Positions 8,013 to 16,304 of a DNA stretch of 64,000 nt are shown here, piece after piece. Position 1 is the stretch's first letter; each line of letters opens with the position of its first letter. The stretch is from Paraburkholderia kururiensis (GTDB lineage: Bacteria > Pseudomonadota > Gammaproteobacteria > Burkholderiales > Burkholderiaceae): assembly GCF_034424375.1 (NCBI RefSeq), contig NZ_CP139965.1:1178001-1242000 (forward strand), read 5' to 3'. Made by a program: the position numbers and the translations under genes. Under the pieces are notes generated by a model. It ran no database searches. It was not told the origin of the DNA and was given only the letters and a program-made list of their open reading frames with translations.

Positions 8013-9044
8013 CTAGTTCTGGTCCCGAATTTCGCCCGGCCCCTTGCCCGTCCAACGCTTGAGCGCCCTGCGGAAATTCGCGGTGTCGGTAAAGCCCACC
8101 AGCATGGCGACGTCGTCGGTGCTCAGCTTCGTGGTCTTCAGGTATTCCGTGGCAAGCGAGCACCGCACGTCGTCGACGATGGCAACGAACGACGTTCCCT
8201 CCGACGCGAGGTGGCGCCTCAGCGTGCGGCTCGTCATCTTCAACGCCGCTGCCACGGTTTCCATGCCGGGAAATTCGCCGGGCTTGCGCATCAATACCTG
8301 GTAGACCTCGCCCGAGACCCCGGACGACGTTTTCGCCTGCCCGATGAGCCTGTCACACGTTTCCTGCAAGAGCGCCGCGGAATGACGGTGCGCGAGATGC
8401 GGCTGCAATTCGAGTATGGCGCTGTCGTAAACGAGTTCGCATTCCGGTGTACCGAACTCGCAGGGACAGCCCAGATACTCCTCGTAGATGGCCGCATACG
8501 AAGGCTGCGGGTACGAGAAGCGCGCAAGCAACGGCGGACATTTGCGTCCCGCCACGTCCTGCAGATGGGTCACGTGCTGCGTGTACTGCTGCTCCAGCAG
8601 GAACTGCTGCACGTCGTGCGCAAAGTTCGACGAGAACGCGTCCGGAAACGTCCACACCGACGTCTTCGGGTACTCCGTCCATTGAATGGTGAGCGTGGGC
8701 GTGGCGAGCCGATGGTATTTCACGCCGAGCCGAAAGTAATCACGCAGCGAAAGGCACGACATCAACGCGTATCCGTACATGCCGTAGGCGGCGAGATGAA
8801 GGCGCGCGCCGGTCTTGAACGGCGTGCGCGGATCGGACGACATCCTCACCGCGTTCGCGCACACCGCTGCGTACTGGCGCACCGATGTCATGACGGAGGC
8901 GTCGTAGATCTCGTCCGGCGCAACGCCGCTTCCCTTCAAACTCTGCTCCGGTGCGATGCCCTGTTCTGCCAGCACTTCGACCAATGCCGCGATCTTGTAG
9001 GGCGCGTAAATGCGCTCGTTCAGCAGCGGATATTTCGACGCCAC
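8013..9044 (-). CDS. AraC-family transcriptional regulator
   Basis: A 343-residue regulator of the OruR-like AraC group: a large N-terminal sensing region (about 1-230, Arabinose_bd type) and a C-terminal AraC helix-turn-helix pair with MTSRTLRRHLASEG, then VGFTDTANFRRALKRWTGKGP. The GTG start at 9044 has GGGAGGAG just upstream. It is divergent from the BKACE operon at 9201 and probably activates it in response to the pathway substrate. Confidence 0.88.
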   Translation of the reverse strand: MASKYPLLNERIYAPYKIAALVEVLAEQGIAPEQSLKGSGVAPDEIYDASVMTSVRQYAAVCANAVRMSSDPRTPFKTGARLHLAAYGMYGYALMSCLSLRDYFRLGVKYHRLATPTLTIQWTEYPKTSVWTFPDAFSSNFAHDVQQFLLEQQYTQHVTHLQDVAGRKCPPLLARFSYPQPSYAAIYEEYLGCPCEFGTPECELVYDSAILELQPHLAHRHSAALLQETCDRLIGQAKTSSGVSGEVYQVLMRKPGEFPGMETVAAALKMTSRTLRRHLASEGTSFVAIVDDVRCSLATEYLKTTKLSTDDVAMLVGFTDTANFRRALKRWTGKGPGEIRDQN

Positions 9045-9057
9045 GGTGTCTCCTCCC

Positions 9058-9076
9058 GATGTCCTGATGGGACATC
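9058..9076. promoter_or_regulatory. Inverted repeat next to AraC gene
   Basis: A perfect 7-5-7 repeat, GATGTCC-TGATG-GGACATC, lies 14 bases before the AraC start within the divergent AraC/BKACE region. It could be an operator for autoregulation or a hairpin in the AraC leader. Function inferred from position. Confidence 0.4.
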
Positions 9077-9200
9077 AGCTTGTCCGTAAATGACCTTCCG
9101 CGGCGGATCGTATCTCACTACCATCAATCCAGTCACGCTTCTTTCCCGCTCTGAGTTTCGCGATCGCCGTCCATCCGGCCCTACCTGGAAGACTGTTTAC

Positions 9201-10139
9201 ATGAGCATTTCAAACAGCAAGGTCATCATCACGTGCGCTGTCACCGGTTCGGCGCATGTGCCTTCGATGTCGGAGTACCTGCCGTTCAGACCCGCCGACA
9301 TCGAAGCGCAGGCCGTCGAGGCCGCGCAGGCGGGGGCCGCCATTCTCCACCTGCATGCGCGCAATCCTGAAGACGGGCGCCCCACGCCATCGCCCGAGGT
9401 CTTTCGCCAGTTCGTGCCTGCAATTGCGGCGCAAACCGATGCCGTCATCAATATCTCGACGGGCGGCAGTACGCGCATGACGCTGGAAGAGCGGCTCGCT
9501 TATGCACGTGTGGCGAAACCCGAGATGTGCTCGCTCAACATGGGATCGATGAACTTCTCGCTGCATCCCGTTGCCGCGAAGATGTCGTCGTGGCGATTCG
9601 ACTGGGAGAAGGAATACGTGGAAGGCATGGAGGACATGATCTTTCGCAACACCTTCCGCGACATCAAGAACATCCTCACGGAGTTTCGCGATTACGGCAC
9701 GCGCTTCGAGTTCGAGTGCTACGACGTGGGGCATCTCTATAACCTCGCCTATTTCGCCGATAGTGGCCTCGTGAAGCCGCCGTTCTTCATTCAATCCGTC
9801 ATCGGCATTCTGGGTGGAATCGGAGCCGATCCCGAGAACCTCAACGTGATGCGCTCCACCGCAGACCGTCTGTTCGGGCGCGAGAACTATCAGTTCTCCG
9901 TACTGGGTGCCGGCCGCCACCAGATGTCGCTCGTCGCCATGGGCGCCATCATGGGCGGCAATGTACGCGTGGGGCTGGAGGACAGCGTGTATCTGGCCAA
10001 AGGCGTGAAGGCGAAATCGAACGCGGAGCAGGTGCGCAAGATTCGCCGCGTTCTGGAAGAGCTTTCGTTCGACATTGCGACCCCGGCCGACGCGCGCGCC
10101 ATGCTGGGCCTCAAGGGTCGCGACAACGTTTCACTGTAA
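9201..10139 (+). CDS. BKACE-family beta-keto acid cleavage enzyme
   Basis: A 312-residue member of the 3-keto-5-aminohexanoate cleavage (DUF849/BKACE) family. Such enzymes take a beta-keto acid and acetyl-CoA and give acetoacetate and a new acyl-CoA. The metal-binding HLHAR motif is at residues 50-54 (His50, His52), and a third ligand is expected at the Glu of VGLEDSVYLAKG near the C-terminus; FECYDVGH is also family-like. The ATG at 9201 has only a weak ribosome site (GGAAGA). It heads an operon with an MFS permease, lactonase and SDR. The keto acid cannot be named; carnitine-type or sugar-acid-derived substrates are possible. Confidence 0.88.
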   Translation: MSISNSKVIITCAVTGSAHVPSMSEYLPFRPADIEAQAVEAAQAGAAILHLHARNPEDGRPTPSPEVFRQFVPAIAAQTDAVINISTGGSTRMTLEERLAYARVAKPEMCSLNMGSMNFSLHPVAAKMSSWRFDWEKEYVEGMEDMIFRNTFRDIKNILTEFRDYGTRFEFECYDVGHLYNLAYFADSGLVKPPFFIQSVIGILGGIGADPENLNVMRSTADRLFGRENYQFSVLGAGRHQMSLVAMGAIMGGNVRVGLEDSVYLAKGVKAKSNAEQVRKIRRVLEELSFDIATPADARAMLGLKGRDNVSL

Positions 10140-10263
10140 GCGGACGGCGCGGCGCTCGTCGAGCGTGGCGGCCGATGACCTTTTTCCTGCACCCCCAACG
10201 GCGTTGGTACAAGGCGATGGCAGGGCATAAATAGAACACGCAGGACAATTTCTGGAGACATCG

Positions 10264-11607
10264 ATGACTGACACTGCTGCTGACCCCGGCCGGGGAGAGA
10301 CGCATTGGCTCGCCACGCGCAAAGCGATGGCGCGGCTTCTTCCGTTGATGTGCGCGATCTACTTCATGTCGTTCATCGACCGCACGAACGTTGCGCTTGC
10401 CAAGGGTGCGCTCGCCGCGGACCTCGGTATCGATGCCGCGGCCTATGGATTCGGTGCGGGCATTTTCTTCATCGGTTATGCGTTGCTCGAAGTGCCGAGC
10501 AATCTGGCCGCTCACCGCTTCGGCCCGCGCAAGTGGATTGCGCGCATTGCGGTGACGTGGGGTGCGTTATCGACGGCCATGATGTTCGTGCAGGGGCCGT
10601 GGTCGTTCTATGTGCTTCGCGTGCTGCTGGGCGTGGCGGAAGCCGGGCTCTTTCCCGCGCTCATGTACATGGTGACGCTGTGGTTCGCACCCAAAGACCG
10701 CGCGGTGGCCGTGGGGTGGATTTATACGGCGCCATCCGTCGCGCTCATTCTCGGCAACCCGCTCGGCGCCGCGCTCATGCAACTGGGTGCGGTCAGTGGA
10801 ATGGGCAGCCTTCACGGCTGGCAATGGATGTTCCTGCTGGAAGGCGTGCCCACCATCGTTGTGGGCGTCATCCTATATTTCACGCTGCCGAACCGGCCGT
10901 CCGAAGTGAAGTGGCTGTCGCCGAAGGAAGCGCAAGCGCTCGAGGCGCACGCCGTCATCGACACGCACGGTCACGCCGACGTCCACTCGGCACACTGGAT
11001 CGCGGCGCTCAAACGCCCCACCACGGTGCTCATCGCGCTCATCTACTTCCTGAATCAGGTGGCGTTCGTGGGCCTCTATTTCTTCACGCCTTCCATCGTG
11101 GCGCAGATGCACGTGAAGTCGCCGCTGCTGGTGGGCGTGTTGTCGAGCAGTGTCGGCATCGGCTTTCTGATCGGCGTGCTGACGCTGCCGCGCATACATC
11201 GCCGTATCAGCAACGAATGCGGTTTTCTCGGCGCGCTGACCGCGGGCGTCGTGGTCAGCGCATGCGCGTTCATTGCCACGAAAAATCAGGCGGTACAGAT
11301 CACGCTGCTTGGCATTACCGGGTTCTTCGCGGGCGGCATTCTGCCGTCGTACTGGGCGGTCGCGATGAAGCGGCTGCAAGGCGTGCAGGCCGCTGCGGGG
11401 CTCGCTTTCATCAACACGATCGGATTGCTGGGTGGCTTCGTCGGCCCCTATCTTTTCGGGCTTGCCGAGACGGTAACGGGCCGAAGCGATGCCGGCTTCA
11501 ACGTCGTGGTGGTCGCCTCGGTGCTGGGCCTGCTTCTGGTGCCGATGCTCGCCAGAGCGATTCACGCCGCCGAGCGTCCGGTTGCTGCCGCAGGAGCGGC
11601 GGGCTAA
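10264..11607 (+). CDS. MFS transporter, anion:cation symporter (ACS) type
   Basis: A 447-residue, 12-helix major facilitator protein of the ACS family (phthalate, glucarate and hexuronate permeases). It shows the family sequence MSFIDRTNVALAK in helix 1 and GVAEAGLFPALMYMVTLWF in helix 4. GGAGACATCG precedes the ATG. It follows the BKACE gene by 124 bases and is followed by the lactonase after 43, so it most likely brings in the organic acid degraded by this operon. Confidence 0.88.
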   Translation: MTDTAADPGRGETHWLATRKAMARLLPLMCAIYFMSFIDRTNVALAKGALAADLGIDAAAYGFGAGIFFIGYALLEVPSNLAAHRFGPRKWIARIAVTWGALSTAMMFVQGPWSFYVLRVLLGVAEAGLFPALMYMVTLWFAPKDRAVAVGWIYTAPSVALILGNPLGAALMQLGAVSGMGSLHGWQWMFLLEGVPTIVVGVILYFTLPNRPSEVKWLSPKEAQALEAHAVIDTHGHADVHSAHWIAALKRPTTVLIALIYFLNQVAFVGLYFFTPSIVAQMHVKSPLLVGVLSSSVGIGFLIGVLTLPRIHRRISNECGFLGALTAGVVVSACAFIATKNQAVQITLLGITGFFAGGILPSYWAVAMKRLQGVQAAAGLAFINTIGLLGGFVGPYLFGLAETVTGRSDAGFNVVVVASVLGLLLVPMLARAIHAAERPVAAAGAAG

Positions 11608-11650
11608 TTCGGTAGGCCGGCTCGGTAAGCGATTACGCGAAGGATAACGA

Positions 11651-12649
11651 ATGAATCCGATCAAAGACTTCGTGGTGGATGTTGCGTCTATCCGCACCAC
11701 AGGTACGCAACTACGGCGCCCCGAATGCATTCTCGCGCAGCGCGACGGCTCGCTGCTCCTGGCCGATGCACGCGGCGGCGTCGTGCGGATCGACGCTGCA
11801 GGCGAGCAGAAGCTGATCCTGCCCAGCAACGCGGATACCCCTGCTTCAGGCGACGGCTTGACGAGCGGGTCGTTGCCCAATGGCCTCGCGCTGGACGCGC
11901 ACGGCAACGTGGTCATTGCCAACATCGGCACGGACCGCGTGGAACGGCTCACGCGCTCCGGCGAACTGCGCGTTCTGCTCGACAACATCGACGGCAGACC
12001 GATGGGCAAAGTGAACTTCGTCTTGAGGGACAGCAGGAACCGCCTCTGGATCACGGTTTCCACGCGAATCAACCCGTGGCCCGACGCGATTCGCTCGAAC
12101 CTTGCGGATGGCTATATCGTGCTGCTCGACGAACGCGGCGCCCGCATCGTTGCCGACGGACTCGCGTTCACGAACGAAATTCGCTTCGACGCGCGCGAAG
12201 AGTGGCTGTACGTTGCCGAGACCACGGCGAAACGCGTCAGCCGCTTTCGCGTGCTGGAGAACGGCGAACTGGGGCCGCGAGAAACGTATGGGCCGAGCCA
12301 GCTGGGTGCCGGGCTGATCGACGGAATCGCGTTCGACGCCTACGGGAACCTGTGGTGCGCGATGATCTTCTCGGACCGTCTGGTGGCCATCGACCCGAGC
12401 GGCGACGTCCATACACTGCTGGACGATGGCGACAAGGACGCCACCGCGCGGTTCGATGCAGCCTTCGCGACGGGCGAGATCGTGCCGGGCAAGGTCATGG
12501 AAGAAACGGGCGGCACGACCGCGCCGTGGCTCACCAGCGTGACCTTCGGCGGACCGGACCTCAAGACCGTATACCTGGGCAGCCTGAAGGGCCAATCCAT
12601 TCCGTACTTCACTTCACCTGTTGCCGGCCTGCCGATGATTCACTGGTGA
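11651..12649 (+). CDS. SMP-30/gluconolactonase-family lactonase
   Basis: A 332-residue predicted six-bladed beta-propeller hydrolase of the SMP-30/gluconolactonase/LRE family. Characteristic pieces are RRPECILAQRDGSLLLAD near the N-terminus, PNGLALDAHGNVVIAN, and a DGIAFDAYGNLW blade, the usual metal and lactone site elements. No signal peptide is visible, so it is cytoplasmic. A start at 11651 follows AAGGATAACGA. Between an MFS permease and an SDR, it probably opens a lactone formed or imported in this pathway. Confidence 0.85.
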   Translation: MNPIKDFVVDVASIRTTGTQLRRPECILAQRDGSLLLADARGGVVRIDAAGEQKLILPSNADTPASGDGLTSGSLPNGLALDAHGNVVIANIGTDRVERLTRSGELRVLLDNIDGRPMGKVNFVLRDSRNRLWITVSTRINPWPDAIRSNLADGYIVLLDERGARIVADGLAFTNEIRFDAREEWLYVAETTAKRVSRFRVLENGELGPRETYGPSQLGAGLIDGIAFDAYGNLWCAMIFSDRLVAIDPSGDVHTLLDDGDKDATARFDAAFATGEIVPGKVMEETGGTTAPWLTSVTFGGPDLKTVYLGSLKGQSIPYFTSPVAGLPMIHW

Positions 12650-12701
12650 GCCGCAAGACGAACCGTGCGGTCGGGGCAAAGACATTTCGTTGGTGGGAGA
12701 C

Positions 12702-13493
12702 ATGAATACTTTTGAGCGACTGAAACCTGAGCCGGGTCTGCGCGTTCTCATTTCCGGCGCGGCAACCGGCATCGGTGCCGCTATTGCGGAGGCCTTCGTG
12801 CAAACAGACGCGCACGTCTATGTTTGCGACGTGAACGCATCGGCCGTCGAAAAGGCGAAAGAGAGCAATCCGAAGCTTCACGTGGGCGTGGCGGACGTGA
12901 GCAACCGCGAGCAGGTGGACAGCGTCATAGACGATGCGCGAAGCAAGCTGGGCGGGCTCGACCTTCTCATCAACAATGCGGGCATTGCCGGGCCGACAGG
13001 CGAAGTGGAGGCGATTCAACCGGACGAATGGGAGCGCACTGTCTCGACCAATCTCAACAGCCAGTACTACTTTCTGCGCAAGGCGGTGCCGCTGCTGAAA
13101 GAGACATCGCCTAGCCCCGGCATTATCGCGATGTCGTCGGTGGCGGGGCGATTGGGCTACGCGTTTCGTACCCCGTATGCGTCGACGAAGTGGGCAATTG
13201 TCGGGCTCGTCAAGTCGCTGGCCATCGAGCTTGGGCCCAGCAACATCCGCGTCAATGCCATCTTGCCGGGCGTCGTGCAGGGCGAGCGCATGGACAAGGT
13301 GATCGCGGCGCGAGCCGAATCGATAGGCGTGTCGTTCGACGAAATGAAAGCGCAATACCTCGACAGGATTTCACTCCGCCGCATGGTGACCGTTGAAGAC
13401 ATCGCAGCAATGGCGCTGTTTCTCGCGTCGCCGGCGGGGCGCAATATCTCGGGCCAGGCGATCAGCGTGGATGGCAATGTTGAGTATCTTTGA
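12702..13493 (+). CDS. SDR-family oxidoreductase
   Basis: A 263-residue classical short-chain dehydrogenase. It has the cofactor motif SGAATGIG near residue 20, NNAG after strand 4, a catalytic Ser in MSSVAGR and YASTK (Tyr and Lys). The start at 12702 follows GGGAGA. It is the last gene of the BKACE operon, 52 bases after the lactonase. In context it may oxidise a beta-hydroxy acid to the beta-keto acid that BKACE cleaves; this is inference. Confidence 0.87.
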   Translation: MNTFERLKPEPGLRVLISGAATGIGAAIAEAFVQTDAHVYVCDVNASAVEKAKESNPKLHVGVADVSNREQVDSVIDDARSKLGGLDLLINNAGIAGPTGEVEAIQPDEWERTVSTNLNSQYYFLRKAVPLLKETSPSPGIIAMSSVAGRLGYAFRTPYASTKWAIVGLVKSLAIELGPSNIRVNAILPGVVQGERMDKVIAARAESIGVSFDEMKAQYLDRISLRRMVTVEDIAAMALFLASPAGRNISGQAISVDGNVEYL

Positions 13494-13586
13494 CTAATTC
13501 GGATAACAGAACATATGCGTTTGATAGTATGGAGGCTCCACTGAATAGAAAAACCGCGCTACTTGCGGCGCTGCCGCCAAAAATCC

Positions 13587-14471
13587 ATGACAAACGGGAA
13601 CATTTATCAGCTCGTGAATGGCCGCCATGGCCGATTTCTTGTTAACCCACACGATGAATACATCGGCAAGAGCTTGATCGCATACGGGGAATGGGGCGAA
13701 GCGGAAGTCCGTCTATTTGAACAGTTGCTGCGCCCCGGCGACATTGCCGTCGAGGTGGGGGCGAACATAGGCAGTCATACGGTACCGCTTTCGAAAGCGG
13801 TGGAAAGCTCGGGAACCGTGCATGCCTTCGAACCCCAGCGTCTCATCAATCAGTTGCTGTGTGCGAATCTCGCGCTCAACGATTGCCACAACGTGCATAC
13901 GCATCTTGCCGCCGTGGGGCGCGAGTTGGGACAGGTGGAGATGTGCACCGTGCCTCCGTACCATGACTGCAACTACGGGGGCGTCAGCGTCGGCGCCGAC
14001 TACGGCAGCGATGCGGTCATGGAAAAAGTGCCTTTGCTGACGGTCGATAGTCTGAACCTTCCACGCGTCGACTTTCTCAAGATCGACGCCGAAGGCTACG
14101 ATCTGTATGTGCTGCAAGGCGCCCATGCGACGATTGGGCGCTGCCGTCCGGTCGTCTTTGTCGAAGCCAATGACCAGGGTTATGCAGACATTGCCCATTT
14201 TCTGGGCGACAACGGATACGACTGCTGGTGGTATTTCACGACGTTGTTCGAAGCGCAGAATTATCGCGGCACACCCGAAAACATCTGGTCATACCTGGGT
14301 TATGTGCTCGCCAGTGCCGACATGCTGGCGGTTCCGCGAGAACAGCAGTGGCAGATCACGGGGTTGCCCCATGCGAGCGAGAAGATCGACTGGGGACACC
14401 TGCCGCTCTCGTCCGACAACTTCCGCACTGGCGTCAGCGTTCAACGTGCGGCGCCGGATCAACAGGCTTAA
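13587..14471 (+). CDS. FkbM-family methyltransferase
   Basis: A 294-residue SAM-dependent methyltransferase of the FkbM family. The SAM site VEVGANIGSHT is near residue 55, the acidic strand end is FEPQR, and the family hallmark DFLKIDAEGYD lies near 155. FkbM enzymes O-methylate sugars or polyketides. It stands alone, without glycosyltransferases, behind an AT-richer 93-base spacer with no clear ribosome site. Its stop overlaps the convergent LysR stop by four bases. The substrate is unknown; it may be an acquired single gene. Confidence 0.85.
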   Translation: MTNGNIYQLVNGRHGRFLVNPHDEYIGKSLIAYGEWGEAEVRLFEQLLRPGDIAVEVGANIGSHTVPLSKAVESSGTVHAFEPQRLINQLLCANLALNDCHNVHTHLAAVGRELGQVEMCTVPPYHDCNYGGVSVGADYGSDAVMEKVPLLTVDSLNLPRVDFLKIDAEGYDLYVLQGAHATIGRCRPVVFVEANDQGYADIAHFLGDNGYDCWWYFTTLFEAQNYRGTPENIWSYLGYVLASADMLAVPREQQWQITGLPHASEKIDWGHLPLSSDNFRTGVSVQRAAPDQQA

Positions 14472-15406
14472 CGCTGCCAAAGCGCCTCTCTCTGCCGGCA
14501 GACACCTAGCACAAGCTGCCGTAGCCAGCGGTGGACCGGGTCGGCTTCTAGTCGCGGATGCCACATCTGCGAGACCGTGATCTCGCCGGTCTCGACAGGC
14601 AGCTCGAAGGCGTGGATGCCCTCCGACATGTGCGGTTCGCCGTGTTCCAGCCGATTGCGCACGAACGACGCTGGAACGAGCGCGATCAGATCGGACGCGC
14701 GTGCCACAGCCAGCGCAGCCGGGAAGCCGGGAACCACGGCGACGATCTTTCTCTTTAGCCCTGCCGCAGCCAGCGCTTCGTCTACCGGTCCATGGCTTTG
14801 TCCCCGCCGCGACGCAACCACGTGACCGAACGCGACGTACCGTTCGGCGCTCACATTGCGCTCGCGTTCAAGCGGATGGCCCTTTCGCACAACGGCGAGA
14901 AAGCGGTCGCGGAATAGCGCCTGCACGCGCACCTCCGGTCCCATTTCGCTCAGCACGCCGATCTCCAGATCGGCCAGCCCCTCGCGCAAATGCAGCGCCG
15001 TTTTCTCGGCCTTGGGCGCAAAGCATAGCTGCACGTGCGGCGCGATTGCGGCTACTGCGGTGATCAGCGGTGCACCGAATGCCTCCACGAAGCCCTCGTT
15101 GGCGCGAAGGGTGAAGGTCCGGTGCAACGTCGCGAAATCAGGCTCCGACCTGGAAGGACCGAGCACCGCGCGCGCCTCATGCACCGTATTGCGCGTGCGC
15201 TCACGAAGGGCTTGCGCATGCGGCGTCAGCACCATGTGGCGCCCTGCGCGAACCAGCAGCGGGTCGCCCGTGGCCTCGCGCAGACGCGTCAGCGTGCGGC
15301 TCATGGCCGACGCGCTCAAACCCAGCCGGCGCGCAGCGCCCATCACGCTGCCCTCGGCGAGCAATACGTCGAGCGCAACAAGCAGATTCAGATCGGGTTC
15401 GGCCAT
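14468..15406 (-). CDS. LysR-family transcriptional regulator
   Basis: A 312-residue LysR regulator. The HTH is at about residues 5-65 (LNLLVALDVLLAEGSVMGAARRL, then SASAMSRTLTRLREATGDPLLVR), in the NodD/LinR-like subgroup. AGGAG precedes the ATG at 15406, so the longer form is rejected. It is divergent from the SDR at 15534, its likely target, and a perfect 8-7-8 inverted repeat lies between them. Confidence 0.9.
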   Translation of the reverse strand: MAEPDLNLLVALDVLLAEGSVMGAARRLGLSASAMSRTLTRLREATGDPLLVRAGRHMVLTPHAQALRERTRNTVHEARAVLGPSRSEPDFATLHRTFTLRANEGFVEAFGAPLITAVAAIAPHVQLCFAPKAEKTALHLREGLADLEIGVLSEMGPEVRVQALFRDRFLAVVRKGHPLERERNVSAERYVAFGHVVASRRGQSHGPVDEALAAAGLKRKIVAVVPGFPAALAVARASDLIALVPASFVRNRLEHGEPHMSEGIHAFELPVETGEITVSQMWHPRLEADPVHRWLRQLVLGVCRQREALWQR

Positions 15407-15502
15407 GCGGGCTCCTGACGGTGTCGGTCGATACATCGCGTTTGGCGCATTTTATAAGTGCACGGGCCGCGCCTTCCGCCCGCCGTACGGCGTGCATATA
15501 GT

Positions 15503-15525
15503 CCTTGAGATATCACCTCTCAAGG
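15503..15525. promoter_or_regulatory. 8-7-8 inverted repeat, likely LysR operator
   Basis: The arms are CCTTGAGA and TCTCAAGG, separated by seven bases, directly before the SDR start at 15534. The right arm contains the AAGG of the probable SDR ribosome site. It suits a LysR box (T-N11-A core), but as RNA it could also fold and hide the ribosome site. Confidence 0.5.
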
Positions 15526-15533
15526 AACGACTC

Positions 15534-16247
15534 ATGCAAGACTCGACGACAAAGACGGCACACAAGACGGTTCTTCTCATCGGTGCATCGCGCGGGCTGG
15601 GCTTCGCCATGGCAGAGGAATACCTCAGGCGCGGCTGGCACGTGATCGCGACGGGCAGGGCGGGCTCCATGGAAAAACTGCTGCAAGCGGCAGCAGCGTG
15701 GCAAGGCGCGCTCGAAGTGGAGACCGTGGACATCACGATTGAGGCGGACGTGGAGGCCCTACGTCGTCGTCTGGAGGGGCGGGTAGTGGACGTGCTGTTC
15801 GTGAACGCCGGCGTCAAGAACGACGATGGCGAAACCATTGCGGACGTCTCCACAGAAGAATTCGTGCGCGTCATGGTGACGAACGCGCTCAGCCCGATGC
15901 GGGTGATCGAGGCGCTTCAGCCTCTCGTGCAGCCCGCGGGGACGATAGGCGTCATGTCGTCCGGGCAGGGTAGTGTCGCCAACAACGTGAACGGAAATTA
16001 CGAGGTCTATCGCGGCAGCAAGGCGGCGCTCAACATGTTCATGCGCAGCTTCGCTGCACGCCATCAGCACGATGCGAAGACGTTGTTGCTGATGGCGCCG
16101 GGCTGGGTGCGAACGGACATGGGCGGTCCGCAGGCGCGCTTGAGTATCGAAGAGAGCATTCCGAATCTCATCGATACCATGCAGGCGTACGAAGGCCGCT
16201 CGGGACTGCATTACCTCGACTATCTCGGCAGGGTGGTGCCGTGGTGA
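15534..16247 (+). CDS. SDR-family NAD(P)-dependent oxidoreductase
   Basis: A 237-residue short-chain dehydrogenase. The cofactor motif GASRGLG is near residue 18, a NAG motif appears as FVNAGVK, and the catalytic motif is YRGSK after MSSGQG. The reaction is unknown. The start has CAAGGAACGACTC upstream. It is divergent from a LysR gene that probably controls it and is not joined in an operon with other genes. Confidence 0.85.
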   Translation: MQDSTTKTAHKTVLLIGASRGLGFAMAEEYLRRGWHVIATGRAGSMEKLLQAAAAWQGALEVETVDITIEADVEALRRRLEGRVVDVLFVNAGVKNDDGETIADVSTEEFVRVMVTNALSPMRVIEALQPLVQPAGTIGVMSSGQGSVANNVNGNYEVYRGSKAALNMFMRSFAARHQHDAKTLLLMAPGWVRTDMGGPQARLSIEESIPNLIDTMQAYEGRSGLHYLDYLGRVVPW

Positions 16248-16271
16248 CGGCACGATGCAGATGCCGATGGC

Positions 16272-16301
16272 GCGAATCCGCTGCGCAGTGCGCGGTTTCG
16301 C
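16272..16301. terminator. Possible bidirectional terminator hairpin
   Basis: Ten-base arms GCGAATCCGC and GCGGTTTCGC pair at nine positions around a ten-base loop, between the convergent SDR and LysR genes. There is no good T-run, so support is weak and rests mainly on position. Confidence 0.3.
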
Positions 16302-16304
16302 CTG

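Noticed and set aside
13494..13586. A small gene in the AT-rich gap before the FkbM gene
   Set aside because: The frames are very short and none has a convincing ribosome site linked to a plausible protein.
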